A program made the translations under genes and the position numbers. From positions 14,030,001-14,094,000 of the forward strand of contig JAKSXM010000238.1 in NCBI GenBank assembly GCA_022575985.1: a DNA stretch of 64,000 bases, read 5' to 3'. The DNA comes from Anagrus nilaparvatae (Eukaryota; Arthropoda; Insecta; Hymenoptera; Mymaridae). The notes under the pieces are model-generated. The model made no database searches. It saw only the letters and a program-made list of their open reading frames with translations, and was not told the origin of the DNA. Below are positions 25,401-32,576 of the stretch, in pieces (position 1 is the first letter of the stretch; each line of letters starts with the position of its first letter).

Positions 25401-27746
25401 TCATCAATGTTTGATAATGCTACTGAAAAAATATCAAATGTATTGAAAGGAAAAATTCAAACTTGGAAATTAAAAACGGATTTACTTGTTGCAGATAATC
25501 AATTAATTTTATTTACCCCTAGAAATAATAAATTAGAAATTTTGGATTTAAATGGGATGAATGCTTATTCAATGATTTTGCCATTTGAAATGGATTCTGT
25601 ATTAGCTGCTAATTCAAATAAATGGTTAATTCAAAGCACTCAAAGGGAAAAATATATTCTTCAAAAAAATTCTGAAGCCAACCCATGCCCTAGTACTTTA
25701 AAGAAAGTTGAAGAAGATAAAGCAGTTTTCAATTTAGGATCATTGTTAAACTGTAATAAATCAAACCTTGGCCCTAATGAACTGAGCAGTATTTTGCAAC
25801 AAAAGGTTGACTCTCCAAATAGAATAATTACAACAGATAATACATTTGCCACTCTAGCCGTTGGTTTTCCAGATCTAGAGAGCTCAACGGAATTTATGGC
25901 ATTTCCAAGAAAGGAAAGAGTATCCAGTTTCACTGCACCAGTAATTTTTGAAAATGGCTGCATTGTTAGAACTATTCCTTCGAAATTAGTACCAACAAAT
26001 GCCATTTCTAATGAAGAAAAAAATCAAAATAATTTGAGCAATTATTTGGAAGTTGTTGACACTGTAAATAATAAATTACGTTATATACCAATTCCACAGT
26101 ATGTAGATTTTTTTTACTATGGTATAAAATGTTTTGTAAAGGATTATTTTAATACTAATTGTTAAAATTTTTAGACCTTCAAATATATCCCCGACAGTAC
26201 GTTGGTTATATGATAACGATTTACCCGTATATGCGGCATCAACATCCAATCAAGGATTAGTTACTGTAGACGCCAGTGGCTGCATTAGATTGTGGGAAAC
26301 TTCTTTAGCTGGTATAGGAAAATCTTTAGGGGAATGGAAAAAACTTTTAGGACAAGATGGTGAACATTTACAAATTACTAAAGAGAGATATTCTGGGCTT
26401 GATGTAAGTTCTCCTAAACATGGAAAAATGGACCCAAAAAATGAACCTCATGTTGGAGGAAACACCTGGGCTGGTGGAACTGGAGGTATATATATTCTAA
26501 AAAATCAGTTAATTTATATTTTTTACAAAATAAATAGTTTTAAAAAATGTTATAAATTTAATTAATATTAATCATATTAATTTATTTATTTTTTTTAATT
26601 TTAGGAAGAGATACTGCAGGTCTTGGTGGAAAAGGAGGGCCATACAGATTAGATGCAGGGCATACAGTTCATCAATTAAGTGATGAAGAGAAAAATGCTA
26701 TTCCAGATCACGTGAAAAAAGCTGCTAGGGAAATGGGTTTGAAAGTATTTAAGCAACGACTAAATGAAATCAAAATGAGTGAATATGACCATAATTTATA
26801 TTGTCAATTCAGTAATCCTATTCAAAAAGAAGTTCAAGCATTAAGAGTAATACTTGGTAGTCTGCAAACTAAAAGTCACGAACGTCAATGGTGTCGGAAT
26901 CAAACATCTGGAGAATTAGATGATACTAAATTAATAGAAGGGTTAACTGGTGAAAAAACAATTTACAGAAAGAGAGCTGAAAAGGAACCGGAAATTGGCG
27001 CCCCTCAATTAAAGCCAAAAAGATTAAAACTCGTTATTGACGTATCTGGAAGTATGTACAGATTCAACAGCTATGATGGTAGATTAGATAGAGAAATGGA
27101 AGCAAGTGTTATGGTTATGGAAGCGTTCAGTGGCTATGAAAATAAATTTCAATATGACATTGTTGGACATTCTGGAGAGGACTATCATATTCCATTTGTA
27201 AATCATTCTCAGCCTCCAGTAGATAATAAACAAAGATTGGAAGTAATCAAAGTAAGTAGGCTTAATTTTTTTTAAACCTTTATTTATGTTTAAATATAAA
27301 AATTATTTTTATAGACAATGCACGCACATTCTCAATTTTGTATGTCAGGAGATTATACATTAGAAGCTACACAGCATGCAATATCAACTTTAGCTAAAGA
27401 AGATACAGATGAATCAATTGTTATTGTATTTTCTGATGCCAATTTAGAACGTTATGGAATTAGACCTGAAAGATTTGCTAAAGTTTTGATGTCAAATGCT
27501 GACGTTAATGCTTATGCAATATTTATTGGGTCATTAGGTGACCAAGCAGCTAGGTAAAAAATTATTTTTAAAATGAATGAATTAATAAAAGATATTTTTT
27601 AAAATTTCTGTTAATTATTGGTTTTCAGATTAACCAAAAAAATGCCTTCAGGAAGAGCTTTTGTATGCATGGATCTTAAAAATATTCCAAGAATTTTGCA
27701 ACAAATATTTGCCGCTTCGGTATTGAGTACTACGCGTTCAAATTAA
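7471..27746 (+). CDS. VWA8: VWA8, mitochondrial AAA ATPase with von Willebrand A domain
   Basis: About 18 exons give roughly 1,850 residues, close to the usual ~1,900. The first four are 7471-7588, 7677-7757, 7836-8245 and 8312-8476; exon 5 starts at 22012 after a 13.5-kb intron; the rest follow as approximately 22012-22170, 22234-22459, 22525-22733, 22800-22960, 23021-23304, 23374-24073, 24136-24514, 24583-24735, 24830-25262, 25344-26098, 26175-26486, 26605-27252, 27316-27554 and 27629-27746. The N-terminus is Lys/Arg/Asn-rich and nearly acid-free for about 40 residues, fitting a mitochondrial presequence. Dynein/midasin-like AAA modules follow: 'GAPGSRRREL', Walker A 'GPKGCGKS' and 'GNQGVGKNK', Walker B 'VLVIDEADKAP'. 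A glycine-rich 'GGKGGPYRLDAGH' linker precedes the VWA domain with MIDAS 'DVSGSM'. VWA8 is a matrix-facing ATPase; its substrate is unsettled. AATAAA lies at 27819-27824. ATG 7471 was chosen over an upstream in-frame TTG. Confidence 0.9.
8550..8882. mobile_element. MITE, Tc1/mariner-like, TA-flanked
   Basis: Imperfect terminal inverted repeats start CACTGAAAAAAAAATCCGCT on the left and, on the other strand, CACTGGAAAAAAATTCTGCT on the right. The ends are flanked by TA on both sides, the target duplication of Tc1/mariner elements. The 333-bp interior is non-coding and T/A-rich. It lies in the large VWA8 intron. Confidence 0.65.
8885..9390 (+). repeat. Three tandem ~150-180 bp repeats, each with a TATAAAAG box
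   Basis: A unit running from a T-rich block through 'ACATGAGATGATATAATT', 'CGTAAGTTCAATAGGG' and 'CTGTATAAAAGAAACTT' occurs three times. The TATAAAAG boxes are at 9043-9050, 9225-9232 and 9377-9384, so the spacings are 182 and 152 bp. After the third copy the sequence leaves the repeat at a GC-richer stretch (9390-9480) that leads to the orphan ORF at 9616. The last copy is therefore a plausible TATA promoter, and the first two are duplicates of it or the ends of a repeat that captured it. Confidence 0.7.
9616..10533 (+). CDS. Intronless orphan gene nested in VWA8 intron 4
   Basis: An uninterrupted 305-codon ORF in very AT-rich DNA, where chance ORFs rarely exceed 100 codons. I do not recognise the protein. 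The first ~60 residues are the most structured-looking part (Trp/Arg/Val-rich, then a basic 'KKKSNRRRPQ' patch); the rest is Lys/Glu/Asn/Ser-rich with acidic stretches and likely disordered. There is no signal peptide, membrane segment or known motif. A TATAAAAG box lies about 230 bp upstream (9377), leaving a 5' UTR of roughly 200 bp, and AATAAA follows at about 10667. Same strand as the host gene VWA8. It could be a retrogene, a fast-evolving lineage-specific gene, or a cargo ORF of a degraded mobile element. Confidence 0.6.
   Translation: MPAIWSSSERPISVRTVWVDGMRHAILSKDDPVLKKKSNRRRPQTTLSIKDKNYLKFEAYKPAASENLDCCFVKLRFIFDNRSSLKMENCELTNSARMFRRQSAPVCSKHIKTNLTTISNEEEKFKFHNEENTNFILKEYDFEDGDDLKQSNIISEKVLQWLNLSKKSKEFKIEENIRNFKKEIRIKTFDFPVKYLNICENKRNYNFDRINNNEKIIEKYKKLSSENCFNESQESSNYDDEKIQEKFDIDSVITEDLKKEKKLISSKNSLLGKPELHIFIPNLKTLEKKSFISSQESLCSASIFL
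10800..11167 (+). repeat. ~97-bp satellite, forward-oriented left block
   Basis: About three copies of a unit containing 'CTTGCCTGTAACTACTGAAA', 'TTTATAGGTACATC' and 'AAATATTTGTCTGAC'. The outer copies are degraded and the inner ones (10980-11167) are close to consensus. The block is cut at 11167 by the LTR retrotransposon. Confidence 0.8.
11168..12600 (-). repeat. 3' LTR of the retrotransposon
   Basis: 1,433 bp, same length as the other LTR. It contains two related hairpins: a 9-bp stem CACTTGGAG/CTCCAAGTG with a 3-nt loop at 11632-11652, and a 7-bp version at 12022-12038. A third palindrome, CGTGATC-ttt-GATCACG, lies near 12459. The GC-richer central part probably carries the promoter and transcript start. 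Confidence 0.93.
12601..12616 (-). other. Polypurine tract of the retrotransposon
   Basis: Read on the minus strand, AAAAAGTGGGGGGGCGA directly abuts the TGAGACGG start of the 3' LTR. This is the expected position and composition for the plus-strand priming tract. Confidence 0.8.
12823..13581 (-). CDS. Retrotransposon 3' ORF, basic protein of unknown function
   Basis: A 252-codon ORF downstream of gag-pol, overlapping its end by 110 nt in another frame. Very rich in Lys, Asp, Ser and Asn, with several nuclear-localisation-like clusters ('SKKRDWERSRRHH', 'RRKKTRSSK') and an acidic patch 'DISSDDELFAPD'. It has no signal peptide and no hydrophobic segment, so it is not an envelope protein. Because it starts inside the end of the integrase C-terminal region, expression would need frameshifting, reinitiation or a spliced message. 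Possible roles, all inferred: nucleic-acid binding in place of the missing Gag zinc knuckle, nuclear import, or counter-defence. I do not recognise a family. Confidence 0.7.
   Translation of the reverse strand: MSKKRDWERSRRHHQKLLEIEKQKANVVGLRKSNDFKKTPQPPLKSNKSKFALGKFIAFDDLKALEKSSDEKSESSVPDKKIDVNKSKCDIKVSPSPKKGNSVNSNNHKEPKKNKPIRHDKDDLIPLGKRIKLGKTKPFVPEMAMKNEDWNQFIFDNISDISSDDELFAPDLAKPANINKNTTQDMPTIDDIKITIKNNHKPQIKSTIVVVKNDKIKKVPEIPCEPTIRRKTSPKKLADITRRKKTRSSKNL
13472..18160 (-). CDS. Gag-Pol polyprotein of the Ty3/gypsy-type element
   Basis: One uninterrupted 1,562-codon ORF with no gag/pol frameshift. The Gag part (about residues 1-440) ends in an Asn/Lys/Gln-rich basic tail and lacks a CCHC zinc knuckle. 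It is followed by aspartic protease (DTGS), reverse transcriptase (active site FIDD instead of the common YxDD, preceded by 'LPFGTKVSG'), RNase H ('LLTDSSDYALGAIL' and 'TDHRAL'), and integrase with an HHCC zinc domain (H-x4-H, then CDSC) and catalytic D, D and E in 'LAIDFVGP', 'LLMDNATQFTS' and 'NIVERIHKE'. I count 34 residues between the second D and the E, one fewer than the textbook 35. The C-terminus is basic. Upstream lies a short 5' leader with the primer site. Confidence 0.95.
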   Translation of the reverse strand: MKIIKMSNHNDEIDDTVELSFSLDNDMTSLASEFNKITQALAIISEDHANLFPNPSLLGEEGQEYTSAQAQMTWKRSVTDTVGQIVEVLKKIESRLVSLPTLAEIREHKRDQHKNKQYYDHINLQSETILRKIESLEADSLADYQRAQRIQNEVQAAVKECKEVCSRVLPSRGYTPFQRTPTTLSNLGTSSPLFNEKIPVFKDEPLEKPIRFLNELKRYLHFVKPDPESLNYYLSKSLDGEARTWWYVVQDKIAIWEDFEREFREQYWNSIVQQNLHWKVGHGTYYSNSRITRVQYATQILSIGQDLGLPEATVLSMLPTHFERTIKLHLMNKDTRASIMQVLANFDADDRIQRSRASKNQQHDENNQRKGGNPDQENGQARPNKKPDNQQKSNNNKKANTNVKNKTSKKNDQPGINAINPIEVDTQIIAKGDLSGSECDFNVNTIPQDPREYFEERDDTILQTRKKAKCPLITIKVTTVPVKALIDTGSAITCMSEKFYNNHIQQFANCPKFPLVGIQAVGFNGTKSNKLKLQVLVEVHIGSTKQEIVFLVIPKLVHPCLLGIDSLTKFGIVINTLNSTLYCQSNPNEIIQTEDHAINETDALTINSITNEFSPIFEAEINSADDGSSNDNDFIPSKEEISQKMFETSGLSPHQMQRMQSLLEKYVDVFTKKIGRLKNFTYEFTVKNPNPYLHKTYPVPIKYRDRVDLEIDRMLEEDIIEPSDSEFINPLVIALKNNGDVRVCLDARELNNYLQMDHEGAETIDELLSRCANITFMSSFDLNMSFWQIELEQNSRKYTAFLYEGRCYQFKVLPFGTKVSGAALCRGTRIAFKKLMKFLISFIDDMLCISQDFDDHIRHLEMLFQACREYNLTLNFSKAKICRPEIKFLGYILTTKGLKADPKKINKIQEFPAPRNIKQLRGFLGLINFYARFSYEIAAETTSLLELLRKDVKWKWETHHQEAFDRVKMLFINTVVLKHPLPNVPYQLLTDSSDYALGAILTQVDEDDNQKIVACASRTLKGPELNYFTSEKEMLAIVWSIEKFKTYIFGNQVTIKTDHRALIFLKICRFLSPRLMRWALSIQHYDIEIEYIRGKDNIIADLFSRTLYGDQSLSKQVDYEVVVASILARDPSNQIVQKMKNIAFWQNQDTKLMQIKKVMLDTNKARRGYKIIDKILYQNEKIVIPKSIIIPLITEIHEIYGHVGTYRCFRIFKEAFAYNKIKRKISRVLKACDSCQRNKYSQISSATNPQPIITTDKNQLLAIDFVGPFPTSTGGVKFILTTIDAFSKYVVLYPIKKHNGAAVLNCLKNDYFPKYGKPKRLLMDNATQFTSEKFIQEIRKLGIKPSFVAIRHPSSNIVERIHKEINRFFRSLIKNKHTEWASWVPIIQNCLNETHHETTEYCPVQLHLNQEPQRFWEKFFNIKKSDTASELRVFLAGKRIRRKAELRSNKLRKINTFKYREGDSVLVKALNVSNSVLKQIAKFMSIYEGPYTIKKEVGPTTFLLTDPNTVTDRGIFNSVLLKPYYHDVKKARLGEVPSSPPEASRDRKTKSQRGRPKKVKRL
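18348..18363 (-). other. Primer-binding site complementary to tRNA-Phe 3' end
   Basis: Two bases inside the 5' LTR, the plus strand reads CCGGGTTTCGGCACCA. These 16 bases equal the 3' end, including CCA, of eukaryotic tRNA-Phe(GAA) as I know it, whose acceptor stem starts GCCGAAA. The element therefore likely primes minus-strand DNA synthesis from tRNA-Phe. The tRNA match is from memory of the conserved tRNA. Confidence 0.75.
18366..19798 (-). repeat. 5' LTR of the retrotransposon
   Basis: 1,433 bp; the same length as the copy at 11168-12600 and the same in the stretches compared. It is followed on the plus strand by CTAC, the second copy of the target-site duplication. Confidence 0.93.
19803..20548 (-). 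repeat. ~97-bp satellite, reverse-oriented block of seven copies
   Basis: Seven near-identical units of 97-99 bp. The 'TTTTGGG' landmark recurs at about 19862, 19961, 20058, 20155, 20253, 20351 and 20448. Each has 'TTTCAGTAGTTACA' and 'TCAGACAAATATTTTTGGG'. The units are the reverse complement of those left of the retrotransposon. The first ~15 bases after the element still belong to a forward unit, so the head-to-head junction is at about 19816. Confidence 0.85.
20549..21050 (+). repeat. ~97-bp satellite, diverged forward-oriented right block
   Basis: Orientation switches back at about 20549. Units such as 'TTGTCTGATAAACTTGTCTG' (20606 onward) and 'GTGTCTGTAACTACTGA' (21018 onward) are increasingly degraded to the right. 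Confidence 0.7.
21051..22011. other. Remainder of VWA8 intron 4, nothing recognised
   Basis: AT-rich intron sequence up to the acceptor before exon 5 at 22012. No ORF, repeat or RNA gene is apparent. Confidence 0.5.
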
Positions 27747-28621
27747 AATTCTATTTATATATATATATAATATAAATGTTTTATTTATATTTTTTACTGC
27801 AAAGTATAATATATTTTTAATAAAGATGTTATTTTGAATAAATGGTCTTCTATTGCAGTATTATTTAAAAATTCATGTGGTGCTACTAGTACAATTTATT
27901 TGCTTGTTAATAATTTCAGTACTAAAAGACAAAATAGAAAAACAGCTATTTTTCTGTTACTAAAGAAATAAATTATTCGCAAGAAAAATATAAATATTGA
28001 AAGTTTTTTAATTAAAAATTGGGTCTATTTTTAGAAAATGATTAAATAGATATTGTTTCTCTAACTTTCAAAATTTTTATATGTTTAGAAAAAAAAATCT
28101 TTTAACAAAAAAATAAATTTAATTATACCCTAAAATCTGAAAAAGATAATAAATCTTTTATTAAGATGAAAATAAAATTAAAAGCCTAATAATAATTAGA
28201 AATTATAATTAGATTACACAAAGAGGAATAAAAATCATGTAGGCTTAAGGTTAAAGACATTTCATCCGGTTTTAGTAAATACAAAGTTTATATATATATG
28301 TATATATAAATTCTCATTTAACATATCGTGCTTTTTTACCCTTTTTCAATACACGCATATATACATGAAAATCCCAGTGACTCATCGTCGTTTTCCTCCA
28401 TCTCTTGGATATTTATCACAGCAGAGACACAATGTTATACAGAAATTCTAACGCGCAAAATCGTATTCCTATCTTTTTTCATCTTAAGCTATATTATGGA
28501 GTTTAACCCTATATATACTATGAAAAGAATGCATGTACATTTTTCTTTAATACGTACACCCATACATAGAAAATTTAAAGGGCTGAAATTCATAGTTCTT
28601 TAGTTAGACAAATACTGTCGA
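27747..28621. other. Spacer: VWA8 3' UTR and promoter region of the next gene
   Basis: The VWA8 poly(A) signal AATAAA is at 27819-27824. From about 28300 the composition becomes less AT-rich up to the next ATG at 28622, suggesting a promoter and 5' UTR. Short TA-dinucleotide runs lie at about 27757 and 28290. Confidence 0.5.
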
Positions 28622-29783
28622 ATGGAACGGGTGTGGAGGCGTGTACAAAACGCCGGCCGTCGAAAAACGGGCTCGACATCATCGTCGGCCGGAGCAAATC
28701 AAAATTTCGATGATAATGATCAAAGTAAAACGTCTGATAAAAAAATTATAACTTCATCTTCCTCTTCGTCTTGCACGGGAATCCTTAGAAATAATAATCT
28801 TAATAATAATGTGAATAATAATGTGAATATTAATAATAATAATAATAACAATAATAGCAGTAATTTAAGTAGTAAAAGACAACGTGCTGTCAGACATCAC
28901 CATAATTACCATATTCAAAACAGTGGCAATAACAAAGGTCCACAGACGATAGTTTGTGGTTGTGATATACAGCCATGCCCAATACATCCTGTCTTAATAA
29001 GGGTCAGAAAAAATCAAAGGCCACCGCCACCAAATTGCGATTGTCCCAAAGATAAACAACCCTGTATTCATGCATCTAGGCCAGCTGTAGGGAGGCGTGT
29101 AAAAAGGTAAACATGATGACTTTTTTTATGTTAATTTTTTTTTCTATCCGGATATATATAATATATATATATATACTTTATCCGAGGGCTTTTGTGGGCT
29201 TTCAGTTAATATTTTACTCGAGTTTTTTAGTATCGCTACATAAAACTTGTACATGAATTTTAATTAAATTATTTTTTTTATGGCTAGATGTGATTGCACT
29301 GAACGTCCCTGTCGTCATGTAATAACCAGTACAAGACGTCGTCCTCAAGGATTACCATCATATTTTCCAGTTAGTTTAGGTAATTTAACAGAGAGTAGTG
29401 GTGGTGGTGGTTGTCCACATGCGGATGACGAAGATTGTGAATGTGAAAATCGACGAATACGTCCATGTTGTCATAAGCCAAAACCATTAAACCAACAAGA
29501 AGAGAATAATCGTATTAATGAAAATGAAGGTCGTATCAAACGGGTTAAATGTCGCTTTAGAAAAGCTGGTTGTGCCATGGCTAGATGTACTGCCGAACTT
29601 GCTATGTTACATTTACACTGGGAATTAGCAACCGAATGTACACCGTGTAGGCCAAGAGGCTTAACTAGACGTTTCTGTCGTAGACAGCAAAGTGATAACG
29701 AATTGTATCGTAGTAATAGTTTTAAATTTGAAAGATTTGAAAGAAACAAAGACGAAGATGAAATTATTCAAGTTACTAGACAG
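28622..29783 (+). CDS. Cysteine-rich, Asn/Ser low-complexity protein, 5' exons only
   Basis: Two exons join in frame (28622-29106, phase 2; 29288-29783), coding 327 residues and ending on a codon boundary before GTAAGC. The N-terminus is basic, followed by poly-Ser and a long poly-Asn tract from (AAT)n. Then come repeated short Cys/His clusters: 'CGCDIQPCPIHP', 'CDCPKDKQPCIHA', 'RCDCTERPCRHV', 'CPHADDEDCECENRRIRPCC' and 'CRFRKAGCAMARCTAEL'. The recurring C-x-C-x(4-5)-C-x-H form suggests several small metal-binding units. The splice join creates the third cluster exactly, which supports the model. I do not recognise a family. The gene must continue downstream, through exons I could not find before the window's minus-strand protease or beyond it; unspliced read-through would stop at 29855. 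Confidence 0.65.
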
Positions 29784-32576
29784 GTAAGCTTTATATCTTT
29801 GTTTGTTGTTTTGAAAATCTCTGTTGCCCTACATTTAACCCATTCTATTTTTTGAAAGTTTGACAAAAAGTTTGACAAACTTGTCATAATATTTTAAGTC
29901 ATAAGCTATTCTTTAATTAAAAAGCTTAAATTATATTAAATTTGATACACTTTTAAGGTTTTCATATTTAATAATTTAAAAATACTTAACGCTAAAGTAA
30001 TTTTCGGTAACTTGACACGTGTTTTTCATTTTTTTTCTCTACTTTTTATATATAATGAAAAAAAAAAGAAAAATTCTTTGAATATTAAATGAACCTCTCA
30101 ATGTTTTATGAGGGTGTTAAATTACTTTTATATAAAACTTGTATGCACGTATTTTCTTTTAAATAGAAAAGCATAAAAAAGTTCATTTTTAAAATTTGAT
30201 TTTTTTCAGACAAAAAAAAGCTATTAATATCAATAATAATTGAGAAAGCAAAAATAAAAGTGAAGTAAATTTGAAACGACTTTTATGATAAATTATGATT
30301 TAAAAAAGTCATTATTTATATATAAAAAAGTCGTTGATTTTAAATTAAATAAGTTGGAAGAGAAGGAGAGATGAAATTTTGCATAGAAACTAAAAAAGAT
30401 ATATAAGGTCGTTAGCCCATAATCAAATACATTATATGCATTCATTAAAAAAAGATGGAAAATACATTTTCATCTCTATTATCCTCTATATATATTGACC
30501 GCCCTTAACCTCCACTGCTCATAATATTGACTATGATTTTTATATTAGGCTCTTTGATTTTATAAACTGACAAAATATTTACCCAATTTATTACCAAAGA
30601 AATTTATTTTTATTAAAAAATATTTACTTATCTCGACTATTTTATTTTCAATTATAAAATAAATACTTTATTTTTCATCGATAGGGAAAAAAAAGTAATT
30701 GTACTCTGTGCATATAGAAGTCTTGTGAATCGAAGAAGAAAAAAAAAGCAACACGTGAATATAAATTGTCTGATTTATTGATTTTTCTTTTTTTTTTACC
30801 TTTCCTTTATGGTACATAGCAGCTGACGTTATTGCCATTTTGCTAAAGTATAAATTGAAAAATATTTAACATTTTTTTTAATATTAATGCTTTTTTTCTG
30901 CGTACAAAAATTAACATTTGTATTGAGAGAATTTGCGATTATTTAACAAATGGGTGGCTCTGTGCAGGATTGAAAAATAAATGTACACAGTAGTTTTGTT
31001 TGGAAAAAAGCTCTAAAAAGCTATAAATGCTGTACCCTCTATACATGCGAATGAAAAAAAGTATTTTAAAAGAATTTAATATTCAGAAAAAAAAAATTTG
31101 CATTTACTGACGACGTAAATATTGGTTTAATCTAGTTTTTTTTTTTAAATCTAAAAATTTAAATCTAGACCACTTAACCCCATAAAATATTAAAAACTTA
31201 TCAGATAATAATGTAAAAATTTATTTTTGCTGTTTTTTGGGTTATTTTGGGAATTACAGTGCGATAAAAATAAATTGTTTTTATTATTCCCTAAAGAGCA
31301 TTTGCTTGATTTCCTTTATAATAATATCATCAAGTTTGACCCAATAATTTAATATTTGATTCTGTATCCTTCTTCAAAGGTTTAAAACCCAGAGGTATAA
31401 TATCCTATAACTTTGCTAAATATTATTAAAATTAATTGTGTTTCCTAGTTATTTTTTGTTTAAAAAAGTATATTTTAATCCTTCAAAATAAAAAATTTTA
31501 TACACATTACCATCTTTATAGAGCCATACCACTAAACAACTTTCTTTCTTAGTTTTGGGCTAGACTACACTGTAAAAAGTAACTTTCTTTTATTAACAAA
31601 AAAATTAGAGTATTTTCGAAAAATTAGTAAATTTTTGAAAAAATTTGTAATTATTCGAAAAAAATCGTATATTTACTAAATTTAGTATATTAACAAAAAA
31701 TTCGAGTAGGACCCAAAATTTCAAATAATCACGAGAAGTCTTCCCCTATAACAAACATACAATAAAAATGGTGGTGGAAATCTTTTTTTTCATTTAAAGC
31801 TGTATATATACGGCTTATATATAAGCTTTTTTGGGTCTAAAAAATGGGACTTGTATTTTTTTTATAGCCAAAATCGTATCTGGACCTAAAATTTGCTGCA
31901 GAATCTAAATTTGAAATAAAAAAGTATACTTTCTATTTAAAATTCATAAGTTGGGTCCAGTTGGGCCCCCTCCAAACCTAACAACTTTTGTATGAAACAT
32001 TTTTCGTTATTTTGCTTTATTTTCGAGATATTTGAGTGTATCCTTTAAAATGACTCACCCAGTATAGTATGACACAAAAGTTCAGAGCCCAAAAAATCAC
32101 GATTAAAATATCTATATTTATTTTAGATTAAAATAATGTGTAAATATTTTGTAATTATTTGAGGAACTGTAGAGCCAAAAAGCTAGCAGAGTTTTGTTTA
32201 TATTTACAGACAAAATAAAACTCATTTTTATTTTTATAAATAAAAATTTCATTAAAATTTCAGTATTTTTTATTTAAATAAAACAAAATTTATTCATACA
32301 TTAAAAAAATATTTTTTGCGTATTTACAATTGAAGACCATGACATTTAGGTCATGGGTATGGTTATTAATGAGAAAATTAATTAATAATATCTTTTAAGC
32401 TATTTTAAGGTAGTCAGCAAAAGAAAATAATGAAATTTTTTTTAGGGTATCGATAAACAGTTGATTCTACATGACCTAAATGTGTCGTGACCTTCGATTA
32501 AAAATTTGACTAATATAAAACCTAAAAAAAATTAATTAACATACGATAATATTTACATTTTTGAATTAAATTAATT
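29784..32576. other. Non-coding AT-rich stretch, probable intron of the cysteine-rich gene
   Basis: No ORF of interest. It probably lies in the downstream intron of the cysteine-rich gene. It contains (TA)n runs and a truncated CACTGTAAAAAGTAAC MITE starting at 31568. No further exon in frame with 29783 was recognised. Confidence 0.45.
31568..31700. mobile_element. Truncated mariner-like MITE end
   Basis: Begins TA-CACTGTAAAAAGTAACTT and continues like the left half of the complete copies at 42972 and 55354. The right terminal repeat is missing. The end coordinate is approximate. Confidence 0.6.

Noticed and set aside
28328..28603. 91-codon ORF before the cysteine-rich gene
   Set aside because: Composition looks like translated promoter/UTR sequence, with no start context or continuity with the following exon.
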